NCBI GenBank assembly: GCA_902729315.2
Contig: LR746266.1
Location: 2,080,759 to 2,144,758 of the forward strand
DNA length: 64,000 nucleotides
Direction: 5' to 3'
Origin: Spirodela intermedia
Lineage: Eukaryota > Streptophyta > Magnoliopsida > Alismatales > Araceae
Below are positions 12,073 through 24,049 of this stretch, in pieces. Under the pieces are notes generated by a model, which had not been told where the DNA came from, did no database searches, and was given only the letters and a program-made list of their open reading frames with translations. Within the stretch, counting starts at the first letter, position 1; each line of letters begins with the position of its first letter. The position numbers and the translations under genes were made by a program.

Positions 12073-12290
12073 GATATCCTTCTCTTTTTCTCTCTCTCCC
12101 TGATCTCTCTTCCTCTCTCTCTCTCTCGATCTCCTCTTTTTCTCTCTCAATTGATCTTCTTCTCTCTCCCTGATCTCTCTTCCTCTCTCTCTCTCTCTCT
12201 CGATCTCCTTCTCTTTTTCTCTCTCGATTGATCTTCTTCTCTCTCTCCCTAATCTCTCTTTCTCTCTCTTTCATGAGAGCTCTCTTTTCC
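11984..12290 (+). repeat. CT-rich polypyrimidine tract of LTR2
   Basis: Long runs of TCTCTCTC mixed with GATCTC blocks. Equivalent tracts occur at the same place in the LTR2 copies at about 21110-21420 and 40535-40860, so this is part of the LTR and not an independent microsatellite. Confidence 0.85.
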
Positions 12291-12437
12291 TCCTTCCTTT
12301 AGTCTTCTCACCTCGCTTGTTTATTTTATTATTTCTATTAAATAGTGATAAAATATTAAAATCACTCTATATAAACTAAATTAGTTTTTTACAACAGACT
12401 AATCAATCTCTCTGTGTTCGACCTAAAACTTATATTA

Positions 12438-12639
12438 GATTAGACCATAGAGTCTGGTTAGTATTGGGCTCTAATTGATATCACCCTACTAGTCCAACAT
12501 ATGACCCTACAAGTTGCATTTCTAATTAGATCCTTGTTAAGAGTTCTCACCCACATTGAAGGTGCTCTTGACCATCACGTCAACATGTCAACTATTGGTT
12601 GTTAAGAACCATGTTGTCAAGAAGAGAATAGATGGCATG
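12438..12639. other. unassigned stretch between LTR2 copy 1 and LTR remnant
   Basis: No gene or clear repeat match seen. It lies where LTR2 copy 1 loses its tail and before similarity to the 42.7-kb LTR remnant starts. Confidence 0.3.
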
Positions 12640-12956
12640 AGATAACATGAAGTCAACATGGGAATTTTAGCCTCTTAGTGTTAAAAAGAGACCATAGCCT
12701 AGTAAGAGGGTAGGTAGCTTTTAGGTAGTTCCCTAAGGAAGGAGAGGAGATTGATCATCTTGAATCAAGTCTATTCTAGAGGAGAGGAGATTTACCTACA
12801 CCATCTCATTATTCATCTTCCTCTCATTTTCAATTTGTTTCCTTGTATGTTATTCTATTGGTTCTCATCCGTTGGAGTATCATTAGTCTATTTATTAATC
12901 CAACCATCCTCCTTACATAGGAGTCTAATAACGGCCCACCAATGGAAGATAGGGGG
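12640..12956 (+). mobile_element. possible 5' LTR remnant of the ancient gypsy element
   Basis: Shares with 42685-42915 a run of matching pieces in the same order: AAGTAGCTTTTAG-like, GGAGAGGAGATTGATCATCTTG, TTGTATGTTATTCT, GGTTCTCATCC, GGAGTATCA, CCAACCATCC and CCACCAATGGAA. Because 42.7 kb follows decayed integrase, both are read as LTR remnants of one plus-strand Ty3/gypsy element. LTR1 fragment 3 begins immediately after it. Confidence 0.5.
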
Positions 12957-13752
12957 TGATAAGTCTTCATTATCATGAGTTAATAATTAGTAAATAATAT
13001 AGTTTTAGTTTTAACTCATGATAAATAGACTTATATTTGTGGGAAAGTGTGAAAAGTGGTTTTCAATTGATTAACATAAATTTGTGGGTAATTATGTGAT
13101 TTTATACAAATTTATATGATTTTTACAGTCTTACTTTTGAGATAAATGAAGAAAAATAAATAAAAATAAAAATAAGACAAAATGGTGGGGACCCGCTGGC
13201 CAGCGGGGCTTGCAAGCGGCCCGGAAGCACAATCATGGAGTAGCCGCAAGTAGGGGCTCGAGCGGCTTGGACCAATAGGGGCATATGTGTGCCACTCCTC
13301 TTCCACGTCACCAGTGGCCAGCCGGCTATGGGACAAGGAGTCGTCGTACACGAGTGAGAAAGGGACTTGATCGGAAATGTAATATTATTATATATTCGCC
13401 AGAAACTTTAGTGCACAATCGATGTGGGACTAAACCCGTGTCACCTTCCCTAGAAAGGGCGGGCAACCGGCGTAGGTTCGAATCCTCCCAGAGCCAAAAC
13501 TCATATTTTTATCTAATTATCGCGACTTTCTTGCAGATCACCAGTGAAGGATTAAGCCACCAGAATCACTGGATCATCGGCAAAAATCTCATCAACGTGA
13601 TTCGCAGAGCATTGTTACTAAAATTGCTGAAGGATTCACGATAAAAGGATCGCGAATCCATCGAGTAAATCATCTCCGATTGATCGACGAACAAACTATT
13701 GTCAAGAAGAGGACGATCTGCCGGGAGACGAGACGCCACCTCCTGAGAGTGT
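12957..13752 (+). mobile_element. LTR1 fragment in plus orientation
   Basis: Starts TGATAAGTCTTCATTATCAT, like intact LTR1 copies, and follows the family through the GC-rich block. It breaks off after CCTGAGAGTGTA, where other copies continue with CCAGATGCGATGAAG. The sequence then becomes integrase of element C on the opposite strand. It is therefore the first half of an LTR fused head-on to element C. Confidence 0.8.
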
Positions 13753-13793
13753 ATAATCACTCTAGGACATCCAAATCTCGAAAAAATATTTTC

Positions 13794-14960
13794 CTACACA
13801 AATTTCATAACGATTTTATGATCATTAGTTCTAGTAGGAATAGCTTCCACCCACTTCGACACATAATCAATAGCAAGCAAAATATATTCATATTTTTCAG
13901 CTGATGGGAAGGGACCCATGAAATCTATTTGCCATACATCAAAAATTTCGACTACTAACATGTTTCTCATGGGCATTTTATCTTTTTTACTCATGTTACC
14001 TATAGATTGGCATGAAATACATGTTCTACTAAATTTTATAGAATCTCTAATGATTGTAGGCCAATAAAAACCACACTGAAAAATTTTTGCAGCTATTTTT
14101 TGTCTAGAGAAATGTCCTCCACAGTTAGATGAATGGCACATGTTAATAATGCTATGATATTCTTCTTCAGGAACATATCTCCTTAAAATTTGATCATTGC
14201 CCAAGTAATATAAATTAGGATCATGCCAAAAATAATTTCTAATCTTAGAAAAGAAATGATGTTTTCTATTCTTATCCCACTGTTCTGGAGTTTTTCCAGA
14301 AACTAGAAAATTAACAATATGTGCATACCATGGTGATGGTTGATGTTGAGCTGCCATCAATTGTTCATCTAGAAATGCGTCTTGTAAAGATGCTGCATTT
14401 ATTCCTGTATCACTTAATCTAGAAAGATGGTCAGCAACAACATTCTCGAAACCTTTTTTATCTTTTATTTCTAAGTCAAATTCTTGCAACAATAAAATCC
14501 ATCTTAATAAATGTGGCTTTGCATGTTTCTTATTTAATAGATATTTTAATGCTGCATGATCAGTATAAATAATAATTTTAGCTCCCAAAATATATGATCT
14601 AAACCTTTCTAACGAAAATACTATAGCGAACAACTCTTTTTCAGTCATGGTATAATTTAATTGAGCATCGGATCTAGTTTTACTAGCATATGAAATTACT
14701 ATGGGTTTTGACTCTTTTGTTTGTCCTAGAATGGCCCCCACTGCATAATTCGATGCATCACATATTATTTCAAAGGGAAAGGACCAATCAAGAGCTTGTA
14801 AAATAGGTGCCTCAGTAAGTAATCTTTTTATTTCAGAAAAAGACTTAAAACATTTCTCATCAAAATTAAAAGGCACATCTTTAGATAATAGCATGGTGAG
14901 AGGTTTAGAAATTTTCGAAAAATCTTGAATAAATTTTCTGTAATAACCTGCATGACCCAA
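13794..14960 (-). pseudogene. RNase H plus N-terminal integrase of element C
   Basis: A 388-codon open segment. Early residues continue the RT ([15 protein letters not shown]), then RNase H with [33 protein letters not shown] and [16 protein letters not shown]. An H2C2-type zinc-binding segment follows ([20 protein letters not shown], then CISCQ), then the start of the integrase core with [10 protein letters not shown] carrying the first catalytic Asp. The later Asp and Glu of the DDE triad are beyond the break. RNase H would remove the RNA template and integrase would insert the DNA copy; this integrase is not complete. Confidence 0.85.
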
Positions 14961-14972
14961 GAAAGATCTAAT

Positions 14973-15799
14973 CTATTTTACTGAATTTAGAGGTTTCATT
15001 TTAGATATAATATCATTTTTTGCTCTATCCACCTCTAAACCCCTTTCACTCACAATATGACCCAACACAACTCCCTCTCTAACCATAAAATGTGATTTCT
15101 CCCAACTCAAAACTAATTTTTTCTCTATGCATTTCTCAAGTACATGCTGTAAATGATTTAAGCATTCATCAAATGATTCACCAAAAATAGAAAAATCGTC
15201 CATAAAAATTTCCATGCATTTTTCAATCATATCAGAAAAATAAGATAGCATACATCTTTGAAATGTGGCTGGAGCATTACACAGACCAAAAGGCATGCGT
15301 TTAAAAGCAAAAGTATCAAATGGACAAGTGAAAGTTGTTTTTTCTTGATCTAGAGGGTTTATATAAATTTGATTATAACTAGAGTATCCATCCAAAAAAC
15401 AAAAAAAGTTTTTTCCAACTAATTTTTCTAGAATTTGATCAGTAAATGGTAGGGGAAAATGATCTTTTGTAGTAACTGAATTTAATTTTCTATAATCAAT
15501 GCAAACCCTCCAACTGATAGTTAATCTTGTTTGTATTTCATCCCCATTTTCGTTTTTAATAACCATGATCCCTGATTTTTTTGGCACCACTTGTGTAGGA
15601 CTAACCCATTTGCTACCTAAAATAGGATAAATAATATCAACAGCAGCCACTTTAAAATTTCTTTTTTTACAATTTCTATCATGTTAGGATTTAATCTTCG
15701 TTGTGGTTCCCTGCTAGTTCTAACCCCTTCCTCTAGATATATACTATGCATGCATACACTCATATCAATGCCCCTTAGATCGTCCATTTTCCAGCCCAT
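14973..15799 (-). pseudogene. reverse transcriptase of element C
   Basis: The main open part (225 codons from 15650) has the Ty3/gypsy RT signatures: CIDYRKLNSVTTKDHFPLPF, FLDGYSSYNQI, MPFGLCNAPATFQRCM and the catalytic box FMDDFSIF (canonical YVDD-like). The N-terminal part (15799-15650, with RRLNPNMIEIVKKEILK) is in another frame. A one-base indel near the A/T run at about 15645 best explains this. A stop between VK and IRSFLGHAG near 14970 separates it from RNase H. It would copy element RNA into DNA. Confidence 0.85.
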
Positions 15800-15814
15800 A
15801 GCCTTCTTATTTTT

Positions 15815-16657
15815 TCAAAGTACATCTAATAATTCTTCTTCCTGTTCATCACTCAAATCAGTTGTAATAATAATAAGAAATGAATTATTTTCCTCCAAAA
15901 ACAGATATTTTAAACTAGAGGGAAGAGGTTTCAACTCTAAATTCAAATGATCTTTCTCTCTCTTTTCTGCCAAATTTATATTCTCTATTTCCTCTAATTC
16001 TTCCAGCACACAGTCATCAATAACATCTGGATCATCAAAATCATCTAGAAGGTCTATGGTATGATAATCATATACTTGTGATTTCTTAAGATCATTTGGT
16101 ACCTCAAAAATTTTAATTTCTACTGATTGATCTCCACATGAAATTTTTGCAACACCTGTGGGAAAATCAATATTCATCTTTGCTGTATGCAAAAATGGTC
16201 TCCCTAGGATGATTGGTGTATCATAAAACTGTCCATTAAAATCCATTTCCAGCACTACAAAATCAGCTGGAAATTTACACCCTTTAATTGTCACTATCAC
16301 ATTTTCTAAAATACCTTTAGGATGTTTTATGGATCTATCAGTAAATTGTAAGGTAACAATAGAAGGTTTAAGATCAGAAATATTAAATTTATCACAAATA
16401 CTTGCAGGTAATAAATTAATACCAGCACCGGTGTCAAGTAATGCATTCTGAAAAATGGATCCACCCATATCACACGAAATTAAAGGGGCACTTGTATCTC
16501 TCAATTTATATGGCAATTGATTTACTAATAATGCACTAGCATGCATAGATAATTTTTCTACTCTTGGTGCCCTTTTTGGTGTACACATTTCTTTCAAAAC
16601 TCTAGCATATTCAGGAATATGTTCAATAGCAATGAGTAAAGGAAGACTAATTTGCAC
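15815..16657 (-). pseudogene. retropepsin-type protease of element C
   Basis: A 280-codon open segment with the aspartic protease active site ALLDTGAGINLLP, and the downstream PIILGRPFLHTAKMNIDFPTG that is usual in plant Athila/Tat proteases. An acidic linker follows toward RT. The enzyme would cut the Gag-Pol polyprotein. The active-site triad DTG is intact, but stops on both sides separate the segment from gag and RT. Confidence 0.85.
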
Positions 16658-16674
16658 ATCTTGTAAAATTTTCT

Positions 16675-18160
16675 TTATTTCTTCATTGTGTTCCTTTTTC
16701 TTTGTCTAGGCTCTAAAGCTTTAGGAAATGGAATGGTTGTCCTCTCTTTCGAAATTTCCTTGGTAGAATCTATAAAATCCTCTTCTACTCCTATTTGATT
16801 TTGTTTTGGGTTGTCCACATTTTCTTTTTCTTCTAATGTTTGGGGATAAGGATCAGGTAAGATCTTACCACTCCTTAATGCATTCACTGTCCTAACATTT
16901 TCATTTCGTGGGTTTTTTCCTAGATTCATGCTACTAGATTCTCCTTGCTGAAATCCTATTGTTCAGCGGTTCCCTGGATTTTCTATGGGCTGACTAGGTA
17001 GCTATCCCTCTTCTCTCTTATTCCCAAGAGCCTCTATAATTTGTTTCTGGTGCATCATCATTTGATTCATAGTTTGTAAAATTATTCCTCTAATTAGGAT
17101 TATAAGAATTTGAAAAAGGTTCCCTATTTTTATTAAAACCGTGAGCTACTTGCACTTGTTCTTGCATAGAGTGAAATGATTGATCTAAATTATAGCATTG
17201 AAATTCAGAATAATCATTTTCATCATACATAGGACATGTACTATTTGAATTAAATTGAGGGTTAAAAGGCTTTCTAATATTGTCAATAAGTAAATTAATT
17301 TTTTCTAATCTTTGATTAATCTGATTAACCTCATTTCTAAGTTTAGAATCATCATCATGATGCAATTCAAATATTCCTCTCTTCTTATCCCTATCATATA
17401 ATTCAAAAGAGGCTTGATCTCTAGAATTTTCACTTAAATTCTCATAAAGATTGTAAATCTCATCAGGAGTTTTCTCCATAAAAACTCCTCCACATATAGA
17501 ATCAACAATATTTCTATGTTGTTCTAATAATCCATCATAAAAAATTCTATTGAGCTGCCACTTGGGTATAGCATGATGAGGACACTTTCTAAGTAAATCT
17601 TTGAATTTTTCTGATGTCTCATATAAAGTTTCTCCTGGTCTTTGAAAAAAACTTCATATATGTTTTCTCATATTTTGAGTTTTTCCTAAGGGATAAAATT
17701 TTCGAAGAAAGGCCTATTCTATGTCTTTCCAACTAGTTAATTCTCTATCTAATGTGGATAGTCAATGGCTAGCTTTCTCTCTAAGTGTATGAGGAAATAA
17801 TTTCATCTTAATAATTTTCAGTGTAACTTGAGGGAGATTAACTAAATCATAGACCATATGAAATTTTTCTAAGTGCTGATGAGGTTCCTCTAAAGGCAAT
17901 CCATGAAAATTAGGGAGCATTTGAAAAAAAATTGGATTTATTTCGAATTTAACATTGGGTGCTAATGGCACTCTAATATTAGATGCTCTTTGAAATGAAT
18001 CAGGGATATAATAATTTTTCATGACCATAGGATTGTTCTCAGTTTGACCTGTACTTCCTTCAGGATTCATCAAAATTAATTTTTCTTTTGGATTTTTAGT
18101 TTTGAATGAAATAATGAAAGGATTTTCTAGCCTTGGATGCAAGGATCTTCTACCATGCAT
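16675..18160 (-). pseudogene. gag of element C
   Basis: Starts at an ATG at 18160 (HGRRSLHPRLENP). Readable pieces include NYYIPDSFQRASNIRVPLAP, FHGLPLEEPHQHLEKFHMV, CPHHAIPKWQLNRIFYDG, MEKTPDEIYNLYENLSENS and, at the C-terminal end, NPRNENVRTVNALRSGKI. Stops occur near 17760 (KASH then stop), near 17090 and near 16930, with frame changes between. It retains YDRDKKRG where elements A and B have a stop. Capsid-type protein of the Athila lineage. Confidence 0.8.
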
Positions 18161-18354
18161 AAAAATCAATAAATTTGAGGGAAAAGTTTAGTAATTGTTA
18201 CCCTCCTTCAGTATGCTTCAGTCCTTGCCTTGCTTCTTTTCGTTCCCTTTTTCTAAAAAAAAATTGGCAAAAAGAAAATAAAACAAGAGTTAAATTATTT
18301 TTTTGTGTACTCTAAGAGAAAAACTGAAAAATACTAAATATTATGCAATACATT

Positions 18355-18370
18355 CCCAGCAATGGCACCA
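18355..18370 (-). other. primer binding site of element C
   Basis: Minus strand TGGTGCCATTGCTGGG sits just inside the 5' LTR. It is a mutated form of the tRNA-Asp primer site seen intact at 32172-32189. Confidence 0.7.
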
Positions 18371-18375
18371 AAATT

Positions 18376-20003
18376 TGACGTGACTTAGTCGTTGAATATT
18401 AAATCACACAAATCTAAAATTTTTAAAACTAGAAAATATGAATTTTCAGATATTTAGAAGTATTTCTGAACAAATATATCAATTATAATTCAATATAACT
18501 TCCAAAAATAACGATAATTTTCTAGGTCGATCATTGGGATGTAATATAATATATGGTAATTATTCAGAATTTTCCTCAAAGAATACTATTTTATATGAAT
18601 GTTATACTAAGAAATGAAAAGGAAATATATTTAAAATTCACGAAAAAAGGAAATAAGGGTGCGGACGTCAAGATGACGTCAGTGCCCGGCGAACGCGAAT
18701 CGGGTGAAAATAGAGTTCCGCCCGACGATTCTTACATAAGCGATTACAGCCGATTTAATTGATCACATTAAGATCTATAAAAGCAGAAAGAATCGTAAGT
18801 GAACAAAGTATATTTTGGTAAATTAAAATCACACAAATTATCGCTAAATAAAGCATAAAGTAAGTTGAAAGTAGGAAAATAGAATTCTGGCGTCGCGGCG
18901 GCGATGCGTCGGCGATGCACCGGAATCCTAAGCATTCAGGAGGATCGTCGTGTAGTGTCCACGGCCTCAAAGGCTCTCCTTGGACAAAGACGACGTGGGC
19001 AATCTCTAGATCTCCTTGCGACGTCTAAAAATCAATAAAATGGGTCGTCGACTCATTTCCAGCGGTTCTCACCTGGTGGAGCAGAAAAACGGCGACTTTG
19101 CAGCTCTCCGACGGTTGTCACCCGATGGAGAGGAGCTGGATGGAGGTGGGGCGCGTGTCAGGGAGCTTCATCCTCAGGTCCGCGCAGCAAGAGGAGGCTC
19201 TTCATCGTATCTGGTACGCTCTCAGGAGGTGGCGACTCATCTCCCGGCGGATCGTCCTCTTCTCGACGACGGCTTGTTCGTCGATCAATCAGAGATGATT
19301 TACTCAATGGATTCACGATCCTTTTATCGCGAATCCTTCAGCAATTTGAGTAACAATGCTCCGCAAATCACGTTGACGAGATTTTCGCCGATGATCCAGC
19401 GATTCTAGTTGCTTAATCCTTCATCGGCGATCTGCAGGAAAGTCGCGATAATCAGATAAAAAATATAAGTTTTGGCTCTAGGAGGATTTGAACCCGTGTT
19501 GGTTGCCCCTGCCTCTTCTGAGGAAGGTGACGGGTTTAGTCCCACATCAGTTGTGCGCCAAATTTTCGGGCGAATATATAGTAATGTTATATTTCTAAGA
19601 AAAGTCCCTTTCTCGCGCGTGTACGACCACTCCTTGCCTCACAGTTGGCTGACCACCAGTGACGTGGAAGGGGAGTGGCACACACGTGCCCCCATCGGTT
19701 CAAGTCACTCGAGCCTTTGCTCGCAGCTACTCCCCGACTACGCTTCCGACCCGCTTGCGGGCCCAGCTGGCCAGCGGGTCCCCCCATTTTGCAATATTTT
19801 TATTTTTATTTCTTGTTCTTCATTTATCTCAAAAGTAAGACTGTAAAAATCGTATAAAATCACATAATTACCCAAAAATTCACGTTAATCAACTGAAAAA
19901 CCACTTTTCACACTTTAACACAAATATAAGTCTATTTATCATGAGTTAAGGCTAAAACTATATTATTTACTAATTATTAACTCATGATAATGAAGACTTG
20001 TCA
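18376..20003 (-). repeat. 5' LTR of element C (LTR1 family)
   Basis: About 1628 bp. On minus it begins TGACAAGTCTTCATTATCAT and ends ACTAAGTCACGTCA. It contains the family TATA-like box and a decayed tRNA-like box (GGTTCAAATCC near 19490). It is inserted into LTR2 copy 2 at a GTGGC site. Confidence 0.85.
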
Positions 20004-21613
20004 GTGGCCAATCGGTCATGGGGCAAGGGGCGCCTGTACATGCATGCGCACGCGAGGGTGGACCACCTTATTGCCTTCTCCCAAGATGATCCATCGGCAG
20101 TTCGCGAATCTGACACTACTCAGCACGCACATGGCCTTGAAGGATGATCTGACGGTTATGGAGATGCCATGGTACTAGGAACTTAAGTTCTCGATCGGCA
20201 ACGGTTCATAGTGAGTTGATCCTGTGTCACTTAGCGTGCCACATACTAAGCTCATCTGATCCAACAGCTCTTGAAGCACCACAATACCAAGAACTTAAGT
20301 TCTCGCACATATCACCATTAGGGACATAAAGACAATAATTGATTATTATCTAGTAAAACAAGTATTATCAATTATCTTTAAAATCTCGACAATAGTCGTA
20401 AATATGGTAATCCATTCTTCCCTCCTTTTGCATGATCGACGTCTCCAACAATTGACAAGCTTCTTCCTTCCTCCTCTGACTACACTCAAGGCCTTCGGCG
20501 AGTGGTCAGCTCTTCCCTTCTCCCCCCAGATGACGATGATACCATGGTTGACCCCTCTTTTGGTGGATCTGTCTGGTAAGCAACATAGTGCTTTTGGACA
20601 ATACTTAAGCAACTTCCAACATGATGTGACATGACTAGATGAAACCAAGCCACTACACTAGTGTCTCTAGTTGATCAGGAGGCAGACTAAACTTGGGCAA
20701 TGATTTATTTCCTATTTTCAGCATTTACTTGCTTTTATGATTTATTTACATTTTATGGTAAGTTCTCTCCATTTCATGCACTTTCGATTGAAATGAGTAG
20801 AACTAATTCAAAACTTGATAAATGATCTTCATTCTTCTTCTAAATCTTCCGAAACTCGTCTTAGATTAAGCTAAGATTATTTTCAACTTATTTCCTATTG
20901 CTTTTCACGGTCAAATCTCGACATATTCATGTTCCTAGTGTTCTGCAAATAACAAGTAGTGTTTTTGTTTTCGAACGTGAAATTAGCAAGATTAAAGACT
21001 GATTAATAAGGATTCAATGCTTAAAATAAGTTGAAGACATTTACAGCTGATCTCATGTCATGTGTGTGAATCCTCGAGCACAGGTTCATTCAAGAAAACG
21101 GGTTGACCATATTTCTCTCTCTCTCTCGTGAGACCTCTCTTCTCTCTTCATCTCTCATGAGATCTCTCCCTTTCTCTCGATCGATCTCCTTCTCTTTCTC
21201 CCCTTTTTGCAAAAGATCTCATCCCTTCTCTCTCTCGTGAGAACTCTCTCCCATCGCAAGAGATCTCATCCCTTCTCTCTCTCATGAGAGCTTTCTCTCC
21301 TCCTCTCTCTTTCTCTCCCTTTCACAAGAGATCTCATCCTTTCTCTCTTCTGTGAGAGGTCTCTCTTCTTTCTCTCTTTTCCTCCTTCCTTTTCTCCGTT
21401 TCCCTTTACTCTTCTCACCTCACCCTTCTATTTTATTATTTCTGTTAGATATTAATAAAATATTAAAATCACTTTATATAGAAATTAAATTAGTTTTCAT
21501 GACAGATTAATCAATCTCCTTGTATTTGACCTGAGACTTACTTCTATACTAATATTTTATTAAGTCTTAGTTATAAATAGCGTGTATTTAAACACAACGA
21601 CAAGTGCACACTA
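20004..21613 (+). mobile_element. LTR2 copy 2, 5' part missing
   Basis: Begins mid-LTR at GTGGCCAATCGGTCATGGGG, matching the 37.5-kb copy. It continues through the GAACTTAAGTTCTC blocks, the CT-rich tract (about 21110-21420), GATAAAATATTAAAATCACT and the end GACAAGTGCACA. The 5' part that should lie left of element C is absent, consistent with the rearrangement at 13752. Confidence 0.75.
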
Positions 21614-22667
21614 AGGTGTCACCCAACCAAGGGTAGATTGTGAATAGTCATTTATATTCACTAGAGGAACCTATGTAGTATAAATGAAAACTCGAAATGT
21701 ATCATTTAATGCTCATGACTTGGAATGTTAGGGCATTCAAGTTAAGTTACTATTTTCTATGCATAGATTCTCAACAAACAAAAATTCTTTACTGCCAACA
21801 TTAGCCTTGAAAAGAAGGCATCATGACTTGGTGATAAACTCGAATTAGAGGTTAAATGCGTTGTTGTGATGCAACTAAGTTCATGTAAATAATATTTATA
21901 AAACCTCACTCTTCTATTTAGGATAAGTAAGGATTGATCCTCAAGGAGCGTGGGTAATGAAAGTATGAATTCTACTTATTTTACTTCTTATATCGATATA
22001 TATATATATACGTGAGATTATAGAGGGCAGAATTAAATGTAAAAGGGTGAAGATAATAGTTATGAAAAGTATGACGAAGGAGAAATAATAGATCTAACGT
22101 AATAGAATAATAGAATAAATAATAAAATTAGTTTGAATTAAAAGTTAATCTATCCATGGAGAGGATTATAAGGACGTCAAAATCTGTATCTTGCACAAAC
22201 CTCATTGTGCACTAGTCCTAGGTTGATTGATGCTCAATCTTTGACGATCTTGATGTACTCCAAGTAATCTCTTGTCCACAATGATCTTGGGCACAAGAAT
22301 GCCGTTGATCAGGCCTTGATTTTCCTCCTGTTTTCTTCGGCTAGCCACTGCTAAAGAGAGAGCCAAAAAGCACCCTCCAAGAGGATTAAGATTAAGATGC
22401 CTTTATCTTCTTGAGAGTTAGGCCCCTCTAATGGACGATTAAGATTAATAACTGACTCTCTTGGTGGACGGCCCAGATCATTCAATGAGGGCAGTGCTCT
22501 AATCTTTCTCTTAATCACATTTTAAGGTGCTCTAAGATGAACAACCTAGATCTTATCTCTTGATAACTCTTTAAGGTCAAAATTGGCTAGACCAAAGTGA
22601 TGTCCTCTCTTAAGTCCATAAACATATTAAGCCAGCCCTCTCTTAGGTCCATAAACATATTAGTAGT
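21614..22667. other. possible LTR2 internal region or other repeat DNA
   Basis: No coding motif seen. It follows the LTR2 end and contains AAGGATTGATCCTCAAGGAG (about 21929), and near 22600-22661 a local duplication with CTCTCTTAAGTCCATAAACA repeated as CTCTCTTAGGTCCATAAACA. It may be the internal part of the LTR2 element, but no primer site or polypurine tract could be confirmed. Confidence 0.35.
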
Positions 22668-24023
22668 TGGAAGCACAGTCAGGGAGTAGCCGCGAGCAGG
22701 GGCTTGAGCGACTTGGACCGATAGGGGCACGTGTGCGCCACCCCCCTTCCACATCACCAGTGGCCAGCCGGCTGTGGGGCAAGGAGTGGTCGTACACACG
22801 TGAGAAAGGGACTTGATTAGAAATGTAATATTACTATATATTCACTAGACACTTCGCCACACAAGCGATGTGGGATTAAACCCGCGTCACACCTTCCCCA
22901 AAAAGGGCAGACAACCGGCGTGGGTTTGAATCCTCCTAGAGCCAAAACTCATATTTTTTATTTGATTATTGCGACTTTCCTGCAGATCACTGGTGAAGGA
23001 TTAAGCAACCAAAATCGCTAGATCATTGGCAAAAATCTCATCAACGCAATTCGCAGAAAATTGCTGAATGATTCGCGATAAAAGGATTGCAAATCCATCG
23101 AGTAAAATATCTTCGATTGATCGACGAACAAGCTGTCGTCGGGAAGAGGACGATCCGCCAGGAGATGAGTTGCCACCTCCTGAGAGTGTACCGGATGTGA
23201 TGAAGAGCCTCCTCTTGCCGGGGGGAACTAAGGATGAAGCTCCCTGACACGTGCCCCACCTCCATCCAGCTCCTCTCCATTGGGTGACAGCCACTGGAGA
23301 GTTGAAAAGTCACTATTTTTCCACTCTGTCGGGTGACAGTTACCGGAGATGATTCGACGACCCATTTTATTGATCTCTAGACTTCGCAAGGAGATCTAGA
23401 GATTGCCCATGTTTGTCCAAGAAGAGCCTTTGAGACCGTAGATACTACATGACGATCCTCTTGAATGCTCAAGATTCTGGTGCATCGCTGATGATGGCCG
23501 CCGCGACACCAGAACTCTGTTTTCTTACTTTTAACTTAATTTCCATTTCATTTAGTGTTAATTTGTTGATTTTAAATTTACCAACCTATACTTCATTCAA
23601 TTACGATTCTTCTGGCTTTTACAAATCTTAATTTGACCAATTAAATCGTCTGTAATCGCTTATGTAAGAATCGTCGGGCGGAACTCTGTTTCTGCTTGAT
23701 TCGCGTTCGCTAGGTGCTGACATCATCCTAACCTCTACACCCTTATTTTCCTTTTTCATGAATTTTAATTATATTTCTTTTTTATTTCCTAGTATAAAAT
23801 TCATAGAAAATAGTATTCTTTGAGGAAAATTCTGAATAATTACCAGATATTAAGTTACATCCCTTTGATTGACCTGAAAAATTATCACTTTTTTTAAAAG
23901 TTTTATTGAATTATAATTGATATATTTGTTTAGAAATACTTCTAAATATCTGAAAAATCATATTTTCTAGTTTTATAAATTTAAAATTTGTGTGATTTAC
24001 TATACAACGACTAAGTTACGTCA
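22668..24023 (+). mobile_element. LTR1 copy, 5'-truncated
   Basis: Homology to LTR1 begins at TGGAAGCACAGTCAGG, about 270 bp into the LTR, and runs to the end ACTAAGTTACGTCA. The first part and any internal region are missing. The tRNA-like box is mutated (GGTTTGAATCC near 22924). No target duplication is possible because the left edge is truncated. Confidence 0.8.
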
Positions 24024-24049
24024 ATATTAATGCATAGATGCACTACTAA

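Larger units (their letters stand above)
1450..12437 (+). mobile_element. LTR2 copy 1, interrupted by two later insertions
   Basis: The start TGTTAAAGCTAAATTTTTGT matches the start of the well-bounded LTR2 copy at 37223. The two copies share the arm with AAGGACT, CACGCATGTGTGC and GGTGGCCAAC-like segments, the AATGTGGGACTA motif near 3650, a long CT-rich tract at about 12000-12290, and a tail GATAAAATATTAAAATCACT. The copy is split by an unclassified insert (about 1781-3500) and by element A (4355-11479). Its last bases, GACAAGTGCACATCA in the intact copy, are missing, so the 3' edge is truncated near 12437. No open reading frame belongs to it. Confidence 0.7.
13753..20003 (-). mobile_element. 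element C: pol-bearing but broken Athila-type retrotransposon
   Basis: Minus-strand order: 5' LTR (18376-20003), tRNA-Asp primer site, gag, protease, RT, RNase H, zinc-binding domain and the first part of integrase. The element is cut inside the integrase core near 13753. Its 3' end and 3' LTR are missing, and an opposite-facing LTR1 fragment replaces them. Several stops and a frameshift interrupt the polyprotein. It shares LTR and gag with elements A and B, so relatives of C are the likely source of enzymes for A and B. Right flank GTGGC at 20004 has no partner because the left end is lost. Confidence 0.85.

Noticed and set aside
11984-12274. Arg/Glu-rich open frame on minus
   Set aside because: It is only the translation of the CT-rich tract in LTR2; low complexity, not a gene.
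20004-20020. GTGGC as target duplication of element C
   Set aside because: Only the right side exists. The left end of C is truncated, and the bases before the LTR1 fragment at 12957 (GGGGG) do not match.
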